From NCBI GenBank assembly GCA_964036315.1, contig OZ038487.1, forward strand, positions 51,619,219-51,683,218: a stretch of DNA of 64,000 nucleotides. Reading direction: 5' to 3'. Positions within the stretch are counted from its first letter, which is position 1, and each line of letters starts with the position of its first letter. This DNA is from Acanthosepion esculentum (lineage: Eukaryota; Mollusca; Cephalopoda; Sepiida; Sepiidae). Made by a program: the position numbers and the translations under genes. Positions 41,009 through 51,357 of this stretch are shown piece by piece. The notes under the pieces were generated by a model, which was not told the origin of the DNA, did not search any database, and saw nothing but the letters and a program-made list of their open reading frames with translations.

Positions 41009-42160
41009 AGTATGTGCGTGTGTTTGTATACATGCCCATGAATTTCTTGGGATTTTTTCACAGTGGAATCTCTGCAGTGTTTCCATTTCCTTCCTTCTCT
41101 TATTTATTTATTTTCATCTAGATAGAACAATGTCTCAAGAATTTAATAAATGATGTTACCAAGTGTAACATGTTTGCGCACACTTGGGTTTTATTCCTTA
41201 ATCAATTGTCTGTGAACACCGGAAGCAAAATCAGGCAGCGAAACATCTCTTGCAGGCAAAAATGTCACTGGCATCAACGCAACTCTTTATTGAAGAAAAT
41301 GTTATAACATCTCTGACATAAACAGAGTGGCCAATGGCTTTGACAAAATCACACACTGCTAGAATGCTATACACTACATTATATGCTTGAAATCTATATT
41401 CCCATTGCAATTGAATGTACAGCTCCATGGCTGGTCAGAAATTGAAAGACTGAGAGGTTCCTATTTCCAATGCAAGTACCTCCTCATTAAATCTTTAATT
41501 TGCATGCTTACTTTAATAAAAGCATATATGAAGAAATAGTACACAAATTCACCATAAAAATACACTGGAAGTTATAGTATTTCTAGGAAAGAATTATTAT
41601 GAACCAGCTTTGAGTGGATGAAACTTGTAAGTCATAGGAAGGGCCATCCTTTTTCACACCTCATGGATTGTCACTACAGAACCAGAATCAAAAGAACTTG
41701 ACCAAATAAGAGAAGCTTGAGGACTTTCAACAGAGACATCAGTTAAAATGGGTATGACATCTAACTCAAAAAGAAAATAATGGCATAATCATTGAAGCTC
41801 CACACTACTTGAAACAAAAATTAGGAAGGAAGCCCCTATCAATACTGGAAAGAGCTATAACATTTAGCAGACTTGAGAAACCTATTTCCCAGAGAAATTA
41901 TTTTAATAGAAAGATTTTTTATAAATTTTAACTGCCAGTAGCACTGGATGCTTGGTCAATGAATGACAAATACTTCCTTAAAAGGAAACAGCTAATATTA
42001 TCATTAGTATGTGTAGAAATGGATACATGGACCAGATATGCACACCGTGCAGCAATTATCTGCAAAGTAAAGTGGGGTTGGTATGCCAAATTTTTATTAC
42101 TGCCAAGGCAGTTAGTGACATTCATTTTTACACAAATATTCTTGGTCAGATTTCAAACAA
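41009..42160. other. Unannotated stretch
   Basis: Contains one small minus-strand open frame at 41231-41428 (65 codons, start context CAGCCATGG, mixed amino-acid composition: MELYIQLQWEYRFQAYN...). It has no recognised family, so I do not call it a gene. Near 41905-41990 short matches to 37805-38130 occur. Confidence 0.35.
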
Positions 42161-42164
42161 CATC

Positions 42165-42300
42165 CCTTGTCTCCCCAGCTAGTGGTTAGCAGCAAGGAAG
42201 ACTGGGTTTCTAACCTTGGTTAGCAACCAACCTAAGAGAGGGACAACTCTGAATTCAAAACTGGTTGGATGTGGGGCTATCAACGTCACTCCCTATAAAC
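42165..42300 (+). mobile_element. SINE family 1 variant fragment
   Basis: CCCCAGCTAGTGGTTAGCAG, GGTTAGCAACCAACCTAAGA and GACAACTCTGAATTCAAAAC give the core with the alternative tail shared with 6560-6600. Confidence 0.6.
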
Positions 42301-42930
42301 TTGATTGCTACAGAAAACACAGCCACAATGCCTAGTGGGTTAAGACTGTGGTTCACAGGTGAGTCTACATGACCTACACACAATACTGAGTTCTTAGTAT
42401 CTATGATAAAAAATGATTAAAAAATTATGCCCAGTTATTATGGTTGGATGATAATTATACCCAAACACTCACTAATCTTTTCTCCATCAGATATTATGAC
42501 ATGCTAAAGACAAGACATGTTTTGGCTGGGATATCTTCTTGATGGAACAGAATGCAGAATGCATAATATATTTACTAATTAGAATGAATAATAAATAATA
42601 GTTTTGGTGCATTAGTTCAATAAATAGCAACTTAGATATCATGATATAAAAGCACACAATTTATGCTCATCCATGACACATGATTAATAAAAATGATAGG
42701 CTGAATGTTATTTCTCAACTGAATCTGTAATATCCAAGATGACTGTCCCTTTTACTTATCTTCAAAATCTCTTAAAAAGCGAAAATTGTTTTATTCATAT
42801 GCTTATTTAGACACACTTATCTGTCTGTCATCATGACATATCAAGATATTTTTGTTAAGTTATCTTTAAGCATTACATACACAATACATAACTCCAAACA
42901 CACTCAAATAGAAAAAAAAGGTACTTTTTC
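42301..42930. other. AT-rich stretch
   Basis: Nothing recognised. Confidence 0.5.
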
Positions 42931-42934
42931 TTCC

Positions 42935-43420
42935 ATGTGCCATGACCCTTCAGGACATTGGTGATCATTTCATATCTCTCCACAATTTCTTGTCCTTTGT
43001 AGTTCTAATAAATTTTGTCTTTTTTCCATCTCTCCCAAACCCTGCTCTACCATCCATTTACTTATGCTCACGAGATAACTGATGATGTTTTTCCTCTATC
43101 CTTCTTGCCTTCAATCTTTCCTGTGTGTATCAAATTTTCCAAGCCCTCTTTCCTCATTATGTACCCTAGAAATTTCAACTATCTGTTTTTGATATTAAGT
43201 ATAAGCTAACTTTTCATTTCCATTGTCTCTAGAACTTCATTGTTGCTTACGTTTGGTCCATGGTATTCTCAGCATCCTTCTGTAGAACTATATTTCAGTT
43301 GCGTCAAGTCTCTTCTTCACCTCTGAGATTTTCAATTCACTGGCATATAGGAGGACTGATATTACATAACAGTTCAGTACATTTTTTTGTTTCCAACAGT
43401 ATTTTTCTGTTTTCAAATAA
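42935..43420 (-). pseudogene. RTE-like LINE 3' half
   Basis: The minus strand from about 43400 corresponds to ...L-N-C-Y-V-x-S-V-L-L-Y-A-S-E-L (visible as VLNCYVISVLLYASELKISE), then K-K-R-L-D-A-T-E. Later come complements of TTTCAACTATCTGTTTTTGA and of CATGACCCTTCAGGACATTG, its 3' end. Several frameshifts. Confidence 0.7.
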
Positions 43421-43448
43421 AAATAAATAATATGTAAGAAATAATTTA

Positions 43449-43452
43449 AATA

Positions 43453-43502
<50 letters not shown>
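43449..43502. repeat. (TA)n microsatellite
   Basis: TA repeat with one CATA interruption. Confidence 0.95.
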
Positions 43503-43507
<5 letters not shown>

Positions 43508-43738
43508 GAAATTGTTAGGAGGATTTGATAATTATAATTAAATAATTCATTGAGTCTGAAAGAAACCTGAATAGAATGCAGAAAGCACTGGACGGCCGTT
43601 TCGTCCTATATTGGGACTCATCAGCAGTGCGCATCCACTACCGAGAATTGAAACCCTGACAGTTGAGTTATCAAGCAAACATCATACCAAATGTTCCAAT
43701 GGGCCTCGGCGATGAAGAGGTAGCAAATCAGACTCAAT
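43503..43738. repeat. Duplicated element, copy 1 (segment in forward orientation)
   Basis: 43503-43679 (GATTTGATAATTATAATTAA, AAGCACTGGACGGCCGTTTC, GGGACTCATCAGCAGTGCGC) is repeated at 43879-44058. The following 43680-43738 (CATCATACCAAATGTTCCAA to GCAAATCAGACTCAAT) is present in copy 2 but inverted. Non-coding interspersed repeat of unknown class. Confidence 0.85.
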
Positions 43739-43878
43739 ATAGTGCCACTCGCTCACATATTCCGTGGTGGAACTCAACTGGAGTTCTCTGTAACCATAGG
43801 ACTGTGCCCCCAGGAGCCACGACTACTATCACCAAGAGACTCAAACTGAAGCATTGCCGGATCAAGCAATGATATACA
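43739..43878. other. GC-richer spacer between the two copies
   Basis: ACTCAACTGGAGTTCTCTGT and AAGAGACTCAAACTGAAGCA; open on the plus strand (part of a 69-codon frame) but with no recognised family. Confidence 0.4.
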
Positions 43879-44116
43879 TATGATAGAAATTGTTAACAGG
43901 ATTTGATAATTATAATTAAGTAATTCATTGAGTCTGAAAGAAACCTCAACAGAATGCAGAAAGCACTGGACGGCCGTTTCGTCCTATATTTGGGACTCAT
44001 CAGCAGTGCGCTTCCACTACCGAGAATTGAAACCCTGACAGTTAGGTTATCAAGCAAATTGAGTCTAATTTGCTACCTCTTCATCAACGAGGCCCATTGG
44101 AACAGTTGGTATGACG
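43879..44116. repeat. Duplicated element, copy 2 (segment inverted)
   Basis: 43879-44058 matches copy 1 at about 95%. 44059-44116 (TTGAGTCTAATTTGCTACCT to CAGTTGGTATGACG) is the reverse complement of 43680-43738, with about six differences. Both junctions follow CAAGCAAA. Confidence 0.85.
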
Positions 44117-44308
44117 AAATATATATAATTCTTTATATATATATATATATATATATAAATAATTCTTTATATATAAATATATATATATAATTATATATAT
44201 ATAAATAATTCATTATATATAAATATATATAAATAATTCTTTATATATATATATATATAAATATATATAATTCTTTATATATATATATATATATAAATAT
44301 ATATAATT

Positions 44309-44354
<46 letters not shown>

Positions 44355-44780
44355 CTTTATATATATATATATATATAAATAATTCTTTATATATAAATAT
44401 ATATAAATAATTCTTTATATATAAATATATATAAATAATTCTTTATATAAATATATATAATTCTTTATATATATATATATATATATAATTCTTTATATAT
44501 ATATATAATTCTTTATATATATATAATTCTTTATATATATATAATTCTTTATAAATATATTGTAATTCTTTATATATATATGTATATATATTATTCTTTA
44601 TTCATATATATATAAATATATATATAATTCTTTATTTATACATATATATATATATATAAATTCTTTATTTATACATATATATATATAATTCTTTATTTAT
44701 ACATATATATATATAATTCTTTATTTATACATATATATATATAATTCTTTATTTATACATATATATATATATATATAAAA
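44117..44780. repeat. AATTCTTTATATA array
   Basis: About 660 bases in which AATTCTTTAT recurs some 25-30 times, separated by TA runs of varied length. The later third has the variant TTCTTTATTTATACATATAT in several identical units. A satellite-like expansion that grew from a (TA)n tract. Confidence 0.9.
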
Positions 44781-44870
44781 GTATAGGTTAACACCTTGTT
44801 CCCAGTTCCTTCTAAAGTGTTTTCATTCTGCTTCAATCCCTCTTGCATCTTAGGGCCATTATGTGAATTA

Positions 44871-44900
44871 AAACACACACACAGACACACACACACACAC

Positions 44901-44933
<33 letters not shown>
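44871..44933. repeat. Compound (CA)n(TA)n microsatellite
   Basis: CA units, then TA units, ending at the left end of the Tc1-type MITE. Confidence 0.9.
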
Positions 44934-45319
44934 CACTACAGTTCAAACGTTTGAAACCACTCCTGGTAATTTTTTAATATTGGTTCAAAAATAGTTGTTT
45001 TCTACTTTAAATAAGATAAAATAATTTTACATGATTAAAATCATGAGTCATAATTCTTGTATTAGAAATTTTATTATGACAAGTAAAAAAAATAGCATTT
45101 TATGATTAAATTTTGCTCTTGTCAAAATATCTTCTTTTAGCCTTGATTACTGTACCACAAAGTTTTGGCATTCACTGCAAAAGCTTCTCAAAGTATAAGG
45201 TTGATAATTGATCCTATTCTCTTTTCAATGACTTGAAGAGCTATTTTTCATTTTCTTTTCACTCTCCTGTCAAGTACATCCAATGCTAATTCTAGGGGTG
45301 GCTTCAAACTTTTGAACTG

Positions 45320-45324
<5 letters not shown>
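44934..45324 (-). mobile_element. Tc1-type MITE with transposase C-terminal remnant
   Basis: Ends CACTACAGTTCAAACGTTTG and CAAACTTTTGAACTGTAGTG are inverted; TA precedes the left end. On the minus strand, near 45109-45175, one frame reads MPKLCGTVIKAKRRYFDKSK. It resembles the end of Tc1-like transposases (S-M-P-x-x-x-x-x-V-I-K-A-K-G-G), so the MITE probably arose by internal deletion of a Tc1 element. Shares its sequence with 6814-7136. Confidence 0.7.

Positions 45325-45409
<85 letters not shown>
45325..45409. repeat. Compound (TA)n(TG)n microsatellite
   Basis: TA units to about 45382, then GT units to about 45409. Confidence 0.95.
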
Positions 45410-46845
45410 TTCAGTGATTAGGTATATGGTTGCTGCATTCTGTATACCATCATTTTCTATGATCTCCAGCAAAGTCCTTGTATCTAATTTTTTATTTTCC
45501 TCTCTTTTAATGTCATCCTTTGGTTTTATGAAATGGCTACTGTCACTATTAGAGGGTTTTCCTATTCTTGTTAACATCAGCTTGGCCTGGATGATGATAA
45601 TGATGATGATGAGGAGGAGAAGGAGGAGGGAGGTGGCTGACTACCACCACTACCATCATAATTTCTGAGTAATTATTACTTTTGTTATTGTCTGTATCAT
45701 GATTGTCATTTATGATACCAGTTTGTTCCCTGGAAAAAGAAGTATTATGGGAAGCTCTACTCAATGTTCTGAAAGAATATCTCCAATGGAAGAGGCCAGG
45801 GATCTTCATGCTTTGATAAGAAAACATTGTTGCCATCAATTTCATACAAACCTTTTGTTTTGATAGAGAAGGGAGTAAAATGGAGACACAAAGGTCAGTC
45901 TTGTGAATGCTTTAGAAAAGAGAACAAAGAAAAGTGGTAGAAATTGTTTCTGGATAAGCTTCCTCATCCTCAATAGAAAACAGGTATGAAGAGAAAATGA
46001 AGGTGGGGGGGTGAAAATACAGATGGGAGAAAAGGAGAAAGAAAATGAGAGAGAGAGAGAATTCAATGAGACAAGAGGTAGGGAAAAATGAAAGTCGTAA
46101 AGATTGGGTGCATAAAAAGTGGAATGAAAAAAAATACATGGGTTTATGCGGTTTTGAAGTGATGACGCAAATGAAAGAAAAGTAAAAGACAAAGTGAGAT
46201 ATGGCCTCTTGAAGGCCGAATACATGTGCTGAGGGAGTTTTGCAAAAATAGCGGGCGTTTTGATGAAGAGCAGAGAAATGCATGGAGCATTGAGTATCTT
46301 GAAACTTACCGCTGCTGTTTGTGCAAGATGCGAATTTCTTTTCATGATTGCTTCTTAGACAAGTGCTTGTCTACTTGAGGTAACATTTTTTTTCTATTAT
46401 GATAATAATGATGATAATAAAGAATTGATGATGATAATGATAAAAAAATGGAGGAGGATAATTATAATGGTTGGGTAAATAATGTACAGATAATTATGAT
46501 GGAATAATTATACCTTAATAACAATAATAATAATAATAATAATAATAATAATCTATATCATAACAAAAGAGTTGATTCTCTATCCATCACAATCTGTCTA
46601 TGTATGACTTTGCATGTGCATACGTAATGTATAAGCATATGTCTGTGTTGTGGATGTGTGACTTACATGTGCTTGAACACACAATTTTGAAATAAGGTAT
46701 TGGAATAATACATTCTCCTCACACTGATTCTCCTCACACTCACTCCTACCCTATGCTGCCCAGTAAAATCAAAGCAGGAGAAATGAAAAAAAAAACTTAA
46801 TTTTTTAAACCCTAAAAAAGACAGCTAATAAGATTTTTTAGAACT
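45410..46845. other. Unannotated stretch, purine-rich part
   Basis: A GAT/GAG-rich run at 45588-45640 and (TAA)n at 46520-46552. Bases 45840-46345 are purine-rich on the plus strand, which leaves a 167-codon Ser/Phe-rich minus frame open (45842-46345). A second minus frame overlaps it, and the composition explains both, so I do not call a gene. Confidence 0.45.
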
Positions 46846-46847
46846 TT

Positions 46848-46900
46848 TTCCCCCAGCTGTGGGTAAATAGCAAGATAGACGGCTCTGGCCTTGACTTTGT
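46848..46900 (+). mobile_element. SINE family 1 scrap
   Basis: CCCCCAGCTGTGGGTAAATA plus GCAAGATAGAC only. Confidence 0.5.
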
Positions 46901-48755
46901 AACATTCTTCCATGAATTTAAAGCCACAGAGAGGAGAACTACACCCCTATTTTTCCAATAAAGAAAAGTATTACAAAGTATTATTTTCTTTGTATTTTCT
47001 CAGTCCAACGGTAGCCATTAATCTTGTATATCATATTGTGCCCCTCTCCTTACTGCCTGAGCATTTACCTAATCTTTATACCTTTGCTATGCTAATTAGC
47101 TAGTCATTTACATATTACTATAAAAAGAAATTTGTGGAGAGCTATGATCAGATATGTCGAGATGGCAGTTTACAAAAAAGAAAGAAAAAAGTTAACAACA
47201 ATGGAGGGTTGAAAGAAAGAGAAAAGTTAATAAGTCATGTTCTTTCATACCAAATACAAGTGTTGTCTTAAATAATCATGCCAGTGTGGATTTTTCAAAT
47301 TATATAATTAGTTTGGTTTGGTTTCTTTTATTTTATGGTACATCAACTACACAAGATTTTTAGGATATGTTCATATGAATAGAATATGTATTCTCTGTAA
47401 GAAATCAGTTTGTAGATCAGGTTTCATTGACATATTTTTATAAAGAGGGTTTTTTTCAAGAGTTCAATGTATTGCTGATAATTTTTTCTTTTTCAAAAAT
47501 GTATTGCTGGTATTTTTACTATAAAAATCTATTTTTATTCTTTTATAGTGTTTTGACCCCAGTTTGGGGGTTCACTATTTTCCCATAGCTGGGACCCTAA
47601 CAGGTTCTACCACCCCAGGTCAGGGAGGACCTGGGAACAATACCAATTAAGAGATGTTTCCATGTTCCTCAAAACGTTCCAGTCAGAAGCCTTGCTGCCA
47701 GATATAGTTTATCGTCATACTCAGGATGCTATATAATTTTTATGGCAGTTTAAATAAACTTTCCACTGTGAATTTCAAATATAGCTTAAATAAACATGGA
47801 ATAAAATAATCATGTTGTCAAGGAAATTATTTGAAAATGAACAAACATGCCATATTAAATAATTACTATGCTGGGTAGGGAGTGTAGAGGGTATGATAGC
47901 TATGATTAGTTTTGTCAGCCCTAAGGTAGCAATACTTCTAACTATAGAAAAATGAATAAGCACATAGATTTATAAATATTTAGTAAGTGGAAAACGCTGG
48001 CACTGTGGAAAAGAAAAGGGATGAGTCTCTGTCAGAGCAATTAATTTGTTGTGAAAATGGCAAGCACTGGTCATAAATCACACATGTAAGCTTTTCAAGA
48101 GCATCCACAGAGTATTAGTTCTTGTGTCAAATTCCTTGTCTGGGAGGAGTGTGTGGAATTTTACAGCATTGACATGTCAAGCAGATGTGTTGTTCCTATC
48201 AATGTGGTTGCTTTTCCTCTGTTACTTTACCACTGTTTAAATGTTGACTCTCCTCTGCTTTTATTGGTAAAGATAGGCTCAACTTTAAAACAGTTTTAGA
48301 TTCTTGATCTTCTGTTTGATTGCCCAAAATTGTATCTTTAATTCTGATTTGCTGGTTTTGTAATTTTACTGAAACTATGTCCACATATTATTTACACTAT
48401 GATATGATATCTAAATGTCTAAGTTAACTAATGCTTTAACCATGATGGCATTCATTCATATGTTGGAAAATATCTTTTAGGTTTTGGGAGGTGCAACAGG
48501 AGAAATTGAAAAAAATAATTTAACTATGCTAAAACTAGTATAAAACTTGTTAAAGAAGAATATGATAAATAGTAATAATAAAATACAATTAAAAAATGAG
48601 AGAATAATATTTTTAAAAATAATCTTTTAAGAGAACCCTTTCAGCAAAATGATCTCATAGATTAATTTGCTCATGCTGTGAGTACAATACTTTCCTGGGA
48701 CCCCACAAACGAGGTTTTGTGTCAGATTAAGTTAAGCTATTAAATCTACCTTTCA
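46901..48755. other. Unannotated stretch
   Basis: No coding region, RNA gene or bounded repeat recognised. Bases 47550-47730 are less AT-rich ('gttctaccaccccaggtcag') but closed in all frames. Confidence 0.5.
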
Positions 48756-48763
48756 CCCAAGAT

Positions 48764-49560
48764 TTAATAGCAGACACAGAAAGAAAACTACAAAAACTCC
48801 TACAGAAAATAGTGAAGGAACACAAGAAGAAAGGACTAAATATAAACTATGTGAAGAGGGAATGCATAGTTCTTAGCAAAAGGATGAGCCCAAAATGCAA
48901 ATTACAAATTGGGGATATCAAAGTCAAACAAGTACAAATATTTAAATATCTGGGAAGTGTTCTAACAGAGGATGGAAAGTGTGACACTGAAATCCGAAGT
49001 TGCATTGAGATAGCCAAATATGTCTTCCAAAAGCTAAGCAGAGTATTAAGAAACAGAAAAACTTTGTTAGAAACAAAAAAAAGTGTACTGAACTGTTACA
49101 TGACATCTGTCCCCCTATATGGCAGTAAATGTTGGACAGTCTCCTCAAAGATGAAGAAGAGACTTGTCGCAACAGAAATGTGGTTCTACAGAAGGAAGCT
49201 GAGGATACCATGGACCAAACATGTGATTAATGACAAGGTTTCAGAGAAAATGGAAACAAAAAAGAAACTTATACTTAACACCAGAAAGAGACAACTGAAA
49301 TTTCTGAAGCACATAATGAGGAAAGAAGGCTTGGAAAATGTGATACTCACAGAACTGATTGAGAGAAAGTGGGACAGAGGAAAGCAGTGCATGACTTACT
49401 TGATGAGCTTGAGGAAACGCATGCGAGAAAAGAGTTTAGGAAAAATAACAAAGAGACAAAATTTATTCAGAGCTACAAGGAACAGCAAGTTGTGGAGAGA
49501 CATTATCGCCTACATCATGAGGGGAGATGGCTCATAAAGAAGAAGAAGAATTGAGAAAAC
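48764..49560 (+). pseudogene. RTE-like LINE ORF, C-terminal 260 codons, largely open
   Basis: An open frame runs from 48764 (homology starts at ADTERKL) to the stop at 49535-49537. In order: KKGLNINYVKRECIV; CKLQIGDIKVKQVQIFKYLG then SVLTEDGKCDTEIRS; AKYVFQKLSRVLRNRKT; VLNCYMTSVPLYGSKCWT; MKKRLVATEMWFYRRKLRIP; QLKFLKHIMRKEGLENV; RGKQCMTYLMSL; NSKLWRDIIAYIM. This is the segment after the catalytic core of an RTE-class reverse transcriptase (thumb and C-terminal region). No YxDD motif is present because the 5' part is absent. Best preserved of at least eight copies in the window. An AGA-rich tail (AAAGAAGAAGAAGAATTGAG) follows, as expected for an RTE 3' end. Confidence 0.8.
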
Positions 49561-50220
49561 TACATATATTTCCCAACACAAATTAGTTTTTGAACCCAAG
49601 TAAATGTCAGGATTTTGACTACTGATTTTCACGGCAGTAAGTGTTTTCCTACTTGGATTATCAATGAAACACAAAAGTTCTCTTCCATTTTGTATTTAGA
49701 GATATTTTCTAAACTAAGCTTGGTATATCTTAACCCATATACTCATGGCTTCAGTTTAAACTGAGGCTGTAAGAAAATACGAACTTTAAGCAAAGTAGTC
49801 ACAATATATAGAAAAAAGACTGTATCAGGAAAACCTATATGCTCCTGACATCAGTTTAATCTGATGGCTTCTTTTTCCATATATTTAAAGTATAAGTCTT
49901 TTTGGCAGTGAAAATTTCACTTAAGTATGTTGAAAAATTTACAGGTTTTCATCTGAAATCCAGAAAATATGAACTTTAAACAAAATGAACAAACAGATAG
50001 GAAAAAGAAGTCATCATTTTAAACTGACACCAGGAGGATATGAATTCATAAAAACTTTGTCATCAACAATGACAAAAATAATTATCACAATGAAGTGAAA
50101 CTTTCACCTATCAGGATGGATGGGTCTTCTCTCAAGGAGGATCACTACCTTGAACATCTATTGGGACGCAAGCTCTTCCTAGAGCTCAAGTGGAACTCAT
50201 ATATTTGGTCTGTTGTTGGA
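49561..50220. repeat. Unannotated, with an imperfect inverted repeat
   Basis: CCTATATGCTCCTGACATCA and following bases (49837-49885) are inverted at about 50000-50045 (AAGAAGTCATCATTTTAAAC to CCAGGAGGATATG). A similar block starts at 49735. No coding. Confidence 0.45.
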
Positions 50221-50224
50221 AAAA

Positions 50225-50845
50225 GGGTTGGTTCATTGTAACACTAGAGTAAATATATGACTCCCACCCTACTATACTCTATCTTTACAAGAGCCAGATC
50301 AGGCTGAAAAAGGAGTATTGCAGCCATATCTGAGCTAGAGTTGCCCAGTCCTCACTTTCCAATCTTGATAAAGATCAAAAGCATCTATAGTGACTTGTGG
50401 GAGATTAATTATTTACCACCCTATAACCTCTTTTCCACTGACAAAATGTTGTGAACCTCTTGCTGCTCTATCGTTATTTCTATGACATGCATTCTGATGA
50501 GATACATTACATAGTCCCCCACCTCTGACCTTTAGAACTGGGACCTGCCATGACACATACACAAATGTGACTCATTCACATTCCCTTTGTATTCCATTAG
50601 TAAGATGTTCCATCCTAACAGCTTCTTCCCAAAAACTGCTGTTTTGTGGAACGTGAATGTTTTCCCAATCGCTACAATCTTGACCCATTCAATTTTAAGG
50701 TTAACCATTATATTTCCTGTGTAGCCTCATTAACTTCAATTCTTGCCTTTTCTTATGCTAATGCAACACCACACAGAAACCTTCTATGTTGAGTGGCTCT
50801 TGGGTCTTGTATTGGCTGAACATTGGTATAAAAAAATGATACAAA
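50225..50845 (+). pseudogene. LINE C-terminus and 3' UTR (Jockey/CR1-like, second subfamily)
   Basis: Broken plus frames give an 'RIRLKKEYCSHI'-type segment near 50285-50325, then ARVAQSSLSNLDKDQK. After a gap come SFFPKTAVLWNV and frame-shifted 'CYNLDPFNFKVNHYISC', the ORF end. The 3' UTR has CTTTTCTTATGCTAATGCAA, GAGTGGCTCTTGGGTCTTGT and ATTGGTATAAAAAAATGATA. It is the same 3' end as at 54465-55045, which fixes the family's 3' terminus. Confidence 0.6.
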
Positions 50846-51340
50846 AATAAAATTAGCAGATACTGACTTCAAGGGATTCAAACAAGAGATGTGCTTTTCT
50901 TAAGTAGGGTAATTAAATTTGCGTGACTGAGCATTTTAAAGCATACCAGGCTTTACAGTAGTTTTTTATTCATCTAGTGAAACTAATATAAAGTCCTAAA
51001 AATGAAAATGCTGCAATAAAGAGTACAATAAACATAATGAGATTTTCAGAATTTAGAATTTGAAGAGAGAAGACGTGTTTTTCAAAGCTCTGCTGATTTC
51101 AACAGATTTTTAAGAATGTAAAAATGTCGGATTAAGCATTAAGTAAGGTAAATACGAATTTGAATAGTAAATGGAATAATCATTATTGAATTAATAGTTG
51201 GAAACTGTAAACATTATTGTAAAGGAGTTGTAATTCAAGACAGTATTTTTTCAAAGATTTGATTTCAAAGGAAAAATGAAATTAATGTCAAACTGAGATT
51301 ACAAGAATTAACAGAAAAACGTTTTACATTAATTGTAGGA
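50846..51340. other. AT-rich stretch; upstream flank or 5' UTR of the next element
   Basis: No coding. An unknown part of this may be the 5' UTR of the retrotransposon that starts its ORF at 51358. Confidence 0.4.
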
Positions 51341-51357
51341 ATAAGGAGGGAAGAAAA

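Noticed and set aside
41231..41428. 65-codon minus-strand ORF with good start context (CAGCCATGG)
   Set aside because: Mixed composition is mildly protein-like, but the length is within chance expectation and no family or splice structure supports it; left unannotated as a gene.
45842..46345. 167-codon minus-strand open frame, the longest one outside transposons
   Set aside because: Ser/Phe/Leu-rich, overlaps another open minus frame, and lies in purine-rich plus-strand DNA where minus-strand stops are rare. No domain or motif.
48812..49537. Treating the 241-codon frame as a host gene
   Set aside because: It aligns over its whole length with at least seven broken copies in this window, so it is a LINE fragment that happens to remain open.
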